35,277 nt of DNA from a bacterium (GTDB taxonomy: Bacteria; UBP14; UBA6098; JAFGQG01): positions 1-35,277 of the forward strand of contig JAFGQG010000005.1 of the NCBI GenBank assembly GCA_016935765.1, written 5' to 3'. The position numbers and the translations under genes are program-made. Positions within the stretch are counted from its first letter, which is position 1. Each line of letters opens with the position of its first letter. Below, piece by piece: positions 24,990-32,282 of the stretch. The notes beneath the pieces were generated by a model. That model was not told the DNA's origin, searched no databases, and saw only the letters and a program-made list of their open reading frames with translations.

Positions 24990-25793
24990 TCACCTACTCA
25001 TTGTTACTAACGATTCTAACAGTGCTCTGCCAAAAGGCACTATCTTGAATGTTTGGAGCTTTGAAATCGTACTTTTTCCCAACTGCTCATCTTGGTATTC
25101 ACACTCTACAGCTCCAAATGTGTTCAGAATCCTTATAATCATTCTTTCAACTGAACTTTGTAAGAACATGTCCGCAAAGCTAATATCCTGTGCTCTCCAA
25201 ACTAATCCTGTCTTCTCTATCAGTTCACCGGCGAAATCACTTACTGGAACTTTTATTGCCGGAGTCAAAGAAAGCAATCCTTCAAGCGCATAGTAATTGA
25301 AGAGGGGCGGCAATTCATCGCCCATTCCCGAGAATGGGAAGGCGACTATCCAATTCACTTGGTACCACCATACTGACAGCATAAATGCAATTTGATAAAG
25401 CGGGTCAATACTCATAAATCTTACTCCATTTCTTTTTAGTCGCCATTGCTTTGTTGGGGCTATTGCTAATAGACCACCCACTTCAGCCAGAATATGCAGA
25501 AAATACAAAGGCCATATGTTTTCTTCACTCCGTAATCGATATGTGTGCTTTCCTATCTTATGGTCCAATATTGGTGGTTTGTTAAATTTTACTGTCACTG
25601 CTCGAACCATTTTCAGTGGCATGTTTCCAGTGCATTGGGTTCCAATAACAATATTTTCTCTGACAAACTCAAGTAATGTAACCATATCGTGCCGCACCGG
25701 TAACTTTCTGGCGGTTTCAGTCATTTTCTCTGTATGATAACGCTCAAGCCATACAGACAATTTTTTTTCCAATTTCTCCACTTCTTTACTCAT
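24990..25793 (-). CDS. Hypothetical protein, 267 residues
   Basis: I do not recognise the family with certainty. The protein is soluble-looking: a charged N-terminal helix (residues 1-40), then LPVRHDMVTLLEFVRENIV, a hydrophobic central part with IWPLYFLHILAEVGGLLA and WWYQVNWIVAFPFSGMGDE, and a C-terminal part ending VPFGRALLESL. The central hydrophobic stretches contain charged residues and look like buried helices rather than membrane spans. It lies between attC-like site B and the DUF2283 gene, on the same strand as all accessory genes. It could be a cassette-borne gene. Confidence 0.7.
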   Translation of the reverse strand: MSKEVEKLEKKLSVWLERYHTEKMTETARKLPVRHDMVTLLEFVRENIVIGTQCTGNMPLKMVRAVTVKFNKPPILDHKIGKHTYRLRSEENIWPLYFLHILAEVGGLLAIAPTKQWRLKRNGVRFMSIDPLYQIAFMLSVWWYQVNWIVAFPFSGMGDELPPLFNYYALEGLLSLTPAIKVPVSDFAGELIEKTGLVWRAQDISFADMFLQSSVERMIIRILNTFGAVECEYQDEQLGKSTISKLQTFKIVPFGRALLESLVTMSR

Positions 25794-25833
25794 AGTTTCC
25801 GGTTTTCTTTAGCACGCTATACAACCAAAACCT

Positions 25834-25965
25834 GCACCTAACGTCCCTGAGTTTCACTTGCAACTTGATTTGTTGCTATTGTTACTGACATTAAATCTCT
25901 CATATTCCGCCAAATTTGTTTATCATAGAATACCATTGTTGTCAATGTGGAAACTCTTGTTAGTT
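25834..25965 (-). other. attC-like recombination site B (best candidate)
   Basis: On the - strand it begins AACTAACAAGAGTTTCCAC and ends GTGAAACTCAGGGACGTTAGGT. The R box GTTAGGT fits GTTRRRY; the inner arms GAGTTTCCAC and GTGAAACTC pair over 9 bp with one extrahelical base. The central part (about 90 nt) is the variable loop. It precedes the 267-residue gene's start by about 40 nt and overlaps the region shared with the mod 3' end. Confidence 0.5.
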
Positions 25966-25990
25966 TTCAGTTTTAGTAATACCACTCATA

Positions 25991-26111
25991 TCAGACATCT
26001 TCAACAACCAAAAACTCATCTCCAAGCATATCTAATATTTTAACAGCAATTGTCGTTTTTTCTTTACCAATTCCTATTACGTATTTTCCTTTTACAATGC
26101 AATAGGCATAA
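25991..26111 (-). pseudogene. Remnant of a type III mod gene (3' end)
   Basis: The - strand reads IVKGKYVIGIGKEKTT then IAVKILDMLGDEFLVVEDV and a stop. This matches the last 35 residues of the intact Mod downstream at 29 positions. An in-frame stop (near 26112) truncates it upstream, and no other Mod sequence follows. Homology continues past the stop codon into attC-like site B. It is the tail of a second mod gene, whose body has been lost. The rest of 26112-26319 shows no gene. Confidence 0.85.
26000..26063. repeat. 64-bp perfect direct repeat, left copy
   Basis: Identical to 30501-30564 over 64 bases, in the same orientation, with weaker similarity on both sides (about 25940-26100 against 30440-30600). 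The two copies bracket the kinase-led operon. Confidence 0.92.
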
Positions 26112-26319
26112 TTTCACCAATCCGAGGGGATTAAAACAATATTTTCTAAAATTAATCACTATGGGACGGATTGGCCATCTAAAAGCGGGGATTACCTTCA
26201 AAATCCATGGGGATTTCCCTTTAATAAGACGAACCACCTACTAACTATCACAGTTTTGACATAATCAATCCGCTAATTAAAAAGCAAAATACGGTCCTTT
26301 TTGTCAAGGGTTTTTTCGA

Positions 26320-27003
26320 CTACCCAAAAGCCATCTGAAAAATTGCATAAATTCGATGTTGAATGTTATAACTTCGCGTAGATCGGCCACGCCGTATAAT
26401 CTTGAATTCCTCGTTATCCGGATCAAATGTGGCCAATCCTATATGCCAACGGTTCATCGCTTGGTTAAAACGTCGATAGTTTATTTCTTGCCCAGGAGGA
26501 ACAACAATAATTACTCGGTCTGCATAAGCACGGCATTGTTGCGCCTGAAACACAGCTCGTTTAGGATTATCAAGTTTAAGTTCAAAGGCCCACAACTCTG
26601 ATTTAGAAAAATCAAGCGCTTCCCCACGAATATACGAGCCTGTTTTTGTCACTTCGACATGTCCTGTTTGTAGAAGTTCTTTCAAAGCCTGCCTAATTGA
26701 TTTTTCCGAGAATTCCGAGTGCTCTACTAGGTAGTTTAATGTCCGTGGCGACTTCAATTTTAACAAGCTCAAAATCGAAGGGCCAACAAGACCCGTCGAT
26801 TCAGGTGGTTTTAAAATTCCTTTGTTCTTATTATTGCGAAGCGCGATAAAATCGGGGCGACCTTGCCTGCATGAGATTTCTCTGTATATCCCATCGAAAA
26901 GCCCTATATCAGACAGACCACTTGGTGCTTTTAAAACTCTTTCAAATGCATTTGCCATTTGCATTTCTGAGTAACCAAAACGAGATTTATTTTTTTGTTC
27001 CAA
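26320..27003 (-). CDS. PD-(D/E)XK-like nuclease protein with winged helix
   Basis: A 227-residue protein, last in the kinase operon. GRPDFIAL (residues 48-55, candidate catalytic D51) and LWAFELKL (ExK, E141 and K143) with a following QxxQCRAY (about 153-160) fit a PD-(D/E)XK active site. Between them, residues about 77-130 look like a winged helix-turn-helix (SILSLLKLKSPRTLNYLVE, then SEKSIRQALKELLQTGHVEV), so the DNA-binding unit seems inserted between the two halves. The start is TTG at 27003, with AAAGGTG about 7 nt upstream, overlapping the preceding gene's stop region. A DNA-cleaving or DNA-sensing role is inference; the fold should be checked by structure prediction. Confidence 0.75.
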   Translation of the reverse strand: MEQKNKSRFGYSEMQMANAFERVLKAPSGLSDIGLFDGIYREISCRQGRPDFIALRNNKNKGILKPPESTGLVGPSILSLLKLKSPRTLNYLVEHSEFSEKSIRQALKELLQTGHVEVTKTGSYIRGEALDFSKSELWAFELKLDNPKRAVFQAQQCRAYADRVIIVVPPGQEINYRRFNQAMNRWHIGLATFDPDNEEFKIIRRGRSTRSYNIQHRIYAIFQMAFG

Positions 27004-27009
27004 CTAACT

Positions 27010-27633
27010 TCACCTTTCTCTAAGAAACAAATAAATAGGTTTGTATTGTGGCCCAAACAATGGAAAACTGAAGCGATTTCCCAACTCAAAATCAATTTGG
27101 TATGATATGATTTCTATCGCTTCTAACAATCCTATCTTTCGAGTTTGTTCCTCTATTATAAATGGAATTTGTTGCTCCTTAATAGGTAGAACGATATCCT
27201 GGAATGTATAATCTTTAGCTATGCCAGTAGCTTTGTCAATAACGATCTCTATATCGGCACATTCCGTTTCGGGAACGAAAGAAAACCAAGAACATGGACT
27301 GTCTATATTGTATTCAGTTAAAGATGAGACCAGTGGCACGGCGCAAAACACCGTAATACCATGGTTTGCCAAATAACCAGCACAGGATAGAACATAATCG
27401 TTTATTTTCATAACAATCTCATTATCGCCCGGTGTTGTTATCTTGGGTCTTCTCGCATAGGCCGCAATTGCCTTGATTCCTTCATCAGGGCAGGCTCTTG
27501 CAATCGACGAACCCTCTCTCGTTCGCCAGAAATATAGCGGTGTTACATGCCATTGTTCACTAAGTAATCGCGTAATCCTATTAACCACGCAATACTCCAC
27601 CGAATGTTCACTTAGAAAACTCGTTGGCATCAT
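27010..27633 (-). CDS. Hypothetical protein of the kinase operon, 207 residues
   Basis: No family recognised. The N-terminus reads SEHSVEYCVVNRITRLL and WHVTPLYFWRTREGSSIAR, followed by an alpha/beta region with NEIVMKINDYVLSCAGYLA and a beta-rich C-terminus ending PIYLFLRER. There are no signal peptide or membrane segments. The ATG lies inside the end of the preceding gene (26-nt overlap, 27608-27633), and the stop is 6 nt before the TTG start of the nuclease-like gene. Such overlap indicates translational coupling and a shared function with its neighbours. Confidence 0.75.
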   Translation of the reverse strand: MMPTSFLSEHSVEYCVVNRITRLLSEQWHVTPLYFWRTREGSSIARACPDEGIKAIAAYARRPKITTPGDNEIVMKINDYVLSCAGYLANHGITVFCAVPLVSSLTEYNIDSPCSWFSFVPETECADIEIVIDKATGIAKDYTFQDIVLPIKEQQIPFIIEEQTRKIGLLEAIEIISYQIDFELGNRFSFPLFGPQYKPIYLFLRER

Positions 27634-28843
27634 AAATCCTTGTTATCGTCCGAAATTCACGAATAGCCGTTTGCCAATCTAGGATATGCCCTTGGTCAGT
27701 TTGGGTGTCAAAGTTTATGCCTTGATTCCGTAACTGTTGATATACCAAAGCGCTATCTTGCATTATTAACTCGGCTACCCTTAACTTATTCTCAATTCCA
27801 GTTTGTGCTAAAATTCGATGACTCAATGAAGTTAAACTAAACCAATGAGCAAGGCAAGAAACTTCATTTGTCCAAGCTGGTTCATTGGTCAGTGGCCCAC
27901 CTATCAATAGACTATCATGGTTTGACCCTGAAAGAACAGATGATAACAAGTTAGCGGAGTAAATATCCTCCAATTCGGGATTTATAAGCGGGCAAGACAG
28001 CAAAGGGGCTGAGGAATATCGTTTTCTGGGTGTTTGCCCACCCAAAGAAGGTCTAAAACGGTCTAAAGAGAATTGCTTCAGATTCTGGTACCATCCACAT
28101 GCAGTATTAGACGCCCCGACAGCCTCTAATAAGAAGCTCTGCCAATCGCTATATCCTACAATGACTTTATACTCGTTAATTTCAGATAGAACGTAGCAAA
28201 AGTAAAGAAAATTAGCAAAGGGTCGTGGTTCCATCGCGAATTGAGGGGAATTTGCATTTCGTCTTACAATTATGTAAAAACCGGCGACGTTTAGCTCGGT
28301 TAGGGCATCTAAGAATTCTTCAACAGCGTCTATAGCTTGAAAAGCAGTTTCAGAAACAACGATCGAAATGAGGAGTGGTTGAGGCTTTCCCAATCCGGAA
28401 TCGTGGTAGTCCGCAGATTCCGCAGCTAGATTTAATGCTATTTGGCTCCAATTGTCGCGGAATCCGTCAAAGAGAATAGATGGAGAAACAAGATTTGTAA
28501 GGTTATTGCCAAATGTATCGTGTTGATAGTCTAAACACTCCCGAACATAGTTCCTTATCCTCGTTCCCGAAAATTGCGCACGTCCTAATCCACTATTATT
28601 ATTGTAATAATCATATTCGCCGAGGTGTCCATCGCGCGGCGCATTTAAGTTTGCAACATAGAATTGCGGATCGAATAACACGATTGCACCAGGATAGCTT
28701 TGTCCCCATTGGTTAATTATGTTTTCAAGTCTATCAGGCGTTTCATCGCGAGGACTCATAATTACGCCATTTATTACACCATCGTTGAGACCCCGTTCGA
28801 TCTTTCCACCTCGACCCCAACCACATTGTGCTAATACACTCAT
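27608..28843 (-). CDS. Hypothetical protein of the kinase operon, 411 residues
   Basis: No family recognised. It begins MSVLAQCGWGRGGKIERGL and alternates hydrophobic strands with helices: AIVLFDPQFYV, SPSILFDGF, LLISIVVSETAF, VAGFYIIVRR, and YKVIVGYSDWQSFLLEAVGA followed by ACGWYQNLKQFS. That order looks like an (alpha/beta)8 barrel, faintly reminiscent of the last strands in tRNA-guanine transglycosylase-type barrels, but no zinc site or catalytic signature is certain. It starts 1 nt after the kinase stop (TAA-G-ATG), with AAAGGATGG upstream inside the kinase gene. It is the largest operon member and probably its core enzyme or sensor (inference). Confidence 0.75.
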   Translation of the reverse strand: MSVLAQCGWGRGGKIERGLNDGVINGVIMSPRDETPDRLENIINQWGQSYPGAIVLFDPQFYVANLNAPRDGHLGEYDYYNNNSGLGRAQFSGTRIRNYVRECLDYQHDTFGNNLTNLVSPSILFDGFRDNWSQIALNLAAESADYHDSGLGKPQPLLISIVVSETAFQAIDAVEEFLDALTELNVAGFYIIVRRNANSPQFAMEPRPFANFLYFCYVLSEINEYKVIVGYSDWQSFLLEAVGASNTACGWYQNLKQFSLDRFRPSLGGQTPRKRYSSAPLLSCPLINPELEDIYSANLLSSVLSGSNHDSLLIGGPLTNEPAWTNEVSCLAHWFSLTSLSHRILAQTGIENKLRVAELIMQDSALVYQQLRNQGINFDTQTDQGHILDWQTAIREFRTITRIYDANEFSK

Positions 28844-28844
28844 C

Positions 28845-29768
28845 TTAAGCCATCCTTTCTGATGCGATTCTAAGATCGCGCTGGAACATCTCGATGCTCC
28901 TAAATCTTAGTGCAGGCCTTTTTGCTAAGAGTCTGAGAATTACATCGCTAAGCTCATTCGATAAGTCATTTCTTATATCCACCGGTGGTGTTGGATTCAT
29001 ATTGGCGATATTCCTCAAAACATCAAACGAATTCTTAGTTATAGGATCAATAAAAGGATGCTCTCCCGTCGCCATTTCATACATAACTATACCAAGTGAA
29101 AACAGGTCAGATCGAAAATCCATAATTTGTCGTCTATTTGCAAAATCCATCTGTTCAGGTGAAAAGTAAATTCTAGTTCCAACGGGACCGAGTGAAATTG
29201 ATTCGTTTTCGAAATCAAAAACTAATCCCATATCTAATAAGACAAAATCCCCATTTGAACTTCTCCTCATTATATTTCCTGGTTTAATATCGCGGTGTAT
29301 CTTTCGGTGTTGCCAAAGTGAATCTATTGCCTCTGATATCTGGGAACCCAATTTTATCAGATCACTCGCGGAAAGCTGCCCGTTACTTTGCAAATACTGT
29401 TTCAAATTCTCGCCTTCAATGAATTCCTCACTGAAATAGATAATTGGTTCTCCATCGAATTCTTCAGTTTCAAGACTAATAGGCCCTATTTTAACTAGAT
29501 ATGGCGTTTCGCATTGCCCCATTGTTTCTACTTCCCGTTGCGCTCTTACAGTAACATCGTCTAATCTTTCGCTAAAAGTCCCTTCTTCTGTTAATTGCGG
29601 ATTTGGTTTCATAAACTTAAGCGCGTATTTAATTCCGCTAATTATGCCCGAAAAAACCAATTTCTGACCGCTTGTATCATCTACAAGCTCTATGTCAGAC
29701 GCTTGCGGGATAATCTGTTGTATATCATCAATCTTTAAATTGGGTTTCGCCATTTGGATAAAATCCAT
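28845..29768 (-). CDS. Ser/Thr protein kinase (Hanks type), cytoplasmic
   Basis: A 307-residue single-domain kinase without transmembrane or extracellular parts. Catalytic elements are intact: ATP-lysine K51 in YALKFM, HRD at 158-160 with K162 and N165 (HRDIKPGN), a DMG metal motif (D179), SPE at 203-205 and DLFSLG (D221). The glycine loop (TSGQKLVFSG) is degenerate. Bacterial kinases of this type in defence or stress operons phosphorylate operon partners or translation factors. It leads a tightly packed four-gene operon. The start is ATG 29768 or the in-frame ATG 29753; neither has a clear Shine-Dalgarno. The gene should be active, since all key residues are present. Confidence 0.92.
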   Translation of the reverse strand: MDFIQMAKPNLKIDDIQQIIPQASDIELVDDTSGQKLVFSGIISGIKYALKFMKPNPQLTEEGTFSERLDDVTVRAQREVETMGQCETPYLVKIGPISLETEEFDGEPIIYFSEEFIEGENLKQYLQSNGQLSASDLIKLGSQISEAIDSLWQHRKIHRDIKPGNIMRRSSNGDFVLLDMGLVFDFENESISLGPVGTRIYFSPEQMDFANRRQIMDFRSDLFSLGIVMYEMATGEHPFIDPITKNSFDVLRNIANMNPTPPVDIRNDLSNELSDVILRLLAKRPALRFRSIEMFQRDLRIASERMA

Positions 29769-29819
29769 AAATTTTTATAATAAAAATGAAAACTATTTTG
29801 CTGAAGTCATTTGTAAAGT

Positions 29820-29939
29820 TCATTTGGCTATCTCCAACCATAAATGCCCCTTCTCGACCCTGTATTCCTCGCGTTTGAGGTTAAGTTTCATTCCCTGACC
29901 ACGGAATTCAATTTCTTTTAGAGGGAGGGTTATGCGCAT
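29820..29939 (-). CDS. Possible small ORF, 39 residues, upstream of the kinase
   Basis: A short - strand frame starts with ATG at 29939: MRITLPLKEIEFRGQGMK, continuing with amphipathic, charged protein-like sequence, and stops 51 nt before the kinase start. The frame stays open further upstream to about 30020 and includes a CTAC pair of cysteines (CxxC) without a start codon. No Shine-Dalgarno is evident. It could be a leader peptide, a small operon partner or a gene remnant. Other parts of the gap 29769-30103 show nothing. Confidence 0.3.
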   Translation of the reverse strand: MRITLPLKEIEFRGQGMKLNLKREEYRVEKGHLWLEIAK

Positions 29940-30103
29940 TCTGCAAGCAGTGCAGGTTACCCTCGTGGGGATTATTCTTTCATTATTTACCGTTAAATCT
30001 TCATTTTACTATTAACCAATTTATTACAGTCCACTTAAATTGCAAGGAAAAAGTTTTATTTTATCTCTAGCAAACTTTGTTTCTTTTCGGGTTTGGCTTG
30101 GAA

Positions 30104-30244
30104 TCAAAGGAAATGGATAACACCTGGTTTCGGTTCTCTTCCTTTTTCCCAGTGACTATCGAATCCTGCCCTGGTATTTGTGGTCTGAACAATAACAAGC
30201 TCCAACAACCGCGAAACGCCATTGCCGAAGGCTATCACGCACAT
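30104..30244 (-). CDS. Possible small ORF, 46 residues
   Basis: A - strand frame from ATG 30244 to a TGA at 30104 encodes MCVIAFGNGVSRLLELVIVQ followed by a charged tail ending PGVIHFL. A stop codon lies 9 nt upstream of the ATG, so the frame cannot extend. There is no clear ribosome binding site and no family recognised. It lies between the type III mod gene and the kinase operon, in a 700-bp interval otherwise lacking genes. Confidence 0.25.
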   Translation of the reverse strand: MCVIAFGNGVSRLLELVIVQTTNTRAGFDSHWEKGREPKPGVIHFL

Positions 30245-30415
30245 AAATAATATTTATTTTTGGATAATTTTTTTCTGCCATCTCCTTCCAGTAAAGTTGA
30301 ATCCCAATTAATACCTTTAAATACAGCAAGATTTTTTATTTCTTTTATTTCCGTAATCCTAGGTCATGATTTCTTTTGTAATTTTTCTTGTTTATATTTA
30401 AATATAAAGTTTATT

Positions 30416-30466
30416 AGTATCCCTTTTCCCGAGAGCATAGGTGTTAAGTGGATACTCTTGTTAATT
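30416..30466 (-). other. attC-like half-site C after mod
   Basis: The - strand reads AATTAACAAGAGTATCC, 25 nt after the mod stop codon, matching the opening of sites A, B and D. A 7-bp arm (GGATACT, 30450-30456, against AGTATCC, 30416-30422) can pair. No ACGTTRRRY core follows, so the 3' half seems lost or replaced. Confidence 0.35.
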
Positions 30467-30491
30467 TTAAGTTTAAATTATACAACATATA

Positions 30492-32282
30492 TCAAATATT
30501 TTCAACAACCAAAAACTCATCTCCAAGCATATCTAATATTTTAACAGCAATTGTCGTTTTTTCTGCTCCAATTTCTATTTCGTATTTACCTTTTACCATT
30601 TGATGTCTTTTCTCTGGAACATCTGAAAATTTTATATTAAACACATCTCCATTATAATTTGTATCTACAAGAACAACATCAATCATAGACCTAAAATCTG
30701 GTATTGTTTTATGTAAAAGATTCCTTTCAATATCAAGCCTTTTTATTATAGTGGGAGAAAGAAAATCCTTTATCTCTATTTTAACTTTATTATTATCAAA
30801 CCTTTCTATTACAACAATCCCTTTTGGGGGTTCATAAGCTATAAAATTCTTATCTCTAAGGTCGAATAACATGAATTGTTTTGCTCTTGTTTTAGTTCTT
30901 GAATCTTTATAAGGTTGTTTTTTGTTAAATTCTTCAATCCAAGCATCGCAACCAGTTTCCCTACCAAAACATAAAATTACAATATTTTTATCTTCTTCTG
31001 GCCTTTTTGATAATTCATTTTCAATATTCTGTAAATCCAATAAGGTTAAAGGATGATTGAAGTCTATAATTTTTACTAATTCATTTTTATCCCTTACTCC
31101 ATCAAAAAAAGTATCAGTTCTTAAACGATTAATTCCATAGTGTTCTATTGCTAATTCTTTTGCTTCTGTTTTTAGTATTCTTAAATCGTAATTATTAACT
31201 TTGTATGTAGCAAAATTTGAATGATTTAATAAATCACTATTTTCGTTTATTTGTTCTTTAATTACCTTTTGAATTTCTCTTCCTGCAAGCTGTATAGCTC
31301 CTTTATTTACATCTATACCTATCCAACGCCTTCCTAAACATTGAGATGCAACACAAGTTGTACCAGATCCCACAAAACAATCCAAAATAAAATCATTTTC
31401 CTTTGAAGATGCTTTGATTATTCTTTCTAATAAGGCTTTTGGTTTTTGAGTTTCAAAAGGATTATTTTCTATTGCATTTCCTTGTATTGGATTAATATCC
31501 ATCCATACATCCCCTGGGTTTTTTCCAGCTTTTTCAAGATTATCAGGTTCATCTTCGTACCTTGGATCACCTCTTTTAGCTCTTGCTATTGTTTCTGGAT
31601 TGTATGGAACTCTTACAGAATCTAAATCAAAATAGTAATCTTGACTTTTAGAGTAATATAAAATATTTTGATGCTTTCTACCCCACCTATTACTCCCACT
31701 TGCACCCATAAAATAATACCATATAATATCATTATGAAAATTTGACTCAAGAAATATTTCATCCATAAGAGCTTTTATATAATGAATCATTCTATAATCC
31801 AAATGAACATATATACTACCCGTTGGAGCTAATAACTCATTTAATAGTATCAGTCTATCATACATAAACTGAAAATATTCATCTCTTTTCCATATATCTT
31901 CATACATTTTCTGTTGAATTATAGAAGCATCGTCTTCTTCAATACGTCCTAAATCTTTTAATCCTTTTAATTCAATCTTTCTTATGTAATCCTTTTTTGA
32001 AGCAAATGGAGGGTCAATGTATATCAAATCTATTTTTCCACCAAAACCTAACTCCAAGAGAGTAGCTAAAACATCTTTATTATCTCCATGAAATAAAAGA
32101 TTATACCAATTATTTTCCAATTCATTATAAGTAGGAGTCTTTAAAAATTTATTTTTATCATTAGAATTATAAACTTCCATCAATTGACATGGATAACCCT
32201 GGACAAACTCTGGTGGTATTTTACCAATCCAATTAAGCATTGGTCTGCCCTTCGGTAAATTTACCTTTATCTTTTCAGGCAT
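30492..32282 (-). CDS. mod: Type III restriction-modification DNA methyltransferase (Mod)
   Basis: A 596-residue N6-adenine-type methyltransferase. Catalytic motif IV is IYIDPPFASKKDYI (DPPF, residues 90-93) and the SAM motif I, DCFVGSGTT (301-309), follows it, the beta-class order typical of type III Mod subunits. The region between them (about 130-300) should include the target-recognition part. Its ATG overlaps the res stop (TAATG), so the two are coupled. It would methylate one strand of a short asymmetric site and guide Res. Base composition is clearly AT-richer than that of the left half of the window, suggesting horizontal acquisition. Confidence 0.93.
   Translation of the reverse strand: MPEKIKVNLPKGRPMLNWIGKIPPEFVQGYPCQLMEVYNSNDKNKFLKTPTYNELENNWYNLLFHGDNKDVLATLLELGFGGKIDLIYIDPPFASKKDYIRKIELKGLKDLGRIEEDDASIIQQKMYEDIWKRDEYFQFMYDRLILLNELLAPTGSIYVHLDYRMIHYIKALMDEIFLESNFHNDIIWYYFMGASGSNRWGRKHQNILYYSKSQDYYFDLDSVRVPYNPETIARAKRGDPRYEDEPDNLEKAGKNPGDVWMDINPIQGNAIENNPFETQKPKALLERIIKASSKENDFILDCFVGSGTTCVASQCLGRRWIGIDVNKGAIQLAGREIQKVIKEQINENSDLLNHSNFATYKVNNYDLRILKTEAKELAIEHYGINRLRTDTFFDGVRDKNELVKIIDFNHPLTLLDLQNIENELSKRPEEDKNIVILCFGRETGCDAWIEEFNKKQPYKDSRTKTRAKQFMLFDLRDKNFIAYEPPKGIVVIERFDNNKVKIEIKDFLSPTIIKRLDIERNLLHKTIPDFRSMIDVVLVDTNYNGDVFNIKFSDVPEKRHQMVKGKYEIEIGAEKTTIAVKILDMLGDEFLVVENI
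30501..30564. repeat. 64-bp perfect direct repeat, right copy
   Basis: This is the 3' coding end of the intact mod gene, identical to 26000-26063. Together with the left copy it flanks the kinase operon, and recombination between them would delete the operon while keeping a functional mod terminus. Confidence 0.92.

Noticed and set aside
26101..26240. Repeats of the string AATCCCC/GGGGATT between the mod remnant and the nuclease-like gene
   Set aside because: Three short matches with irregular spacing in an AT-rich gap; no stable unit length.
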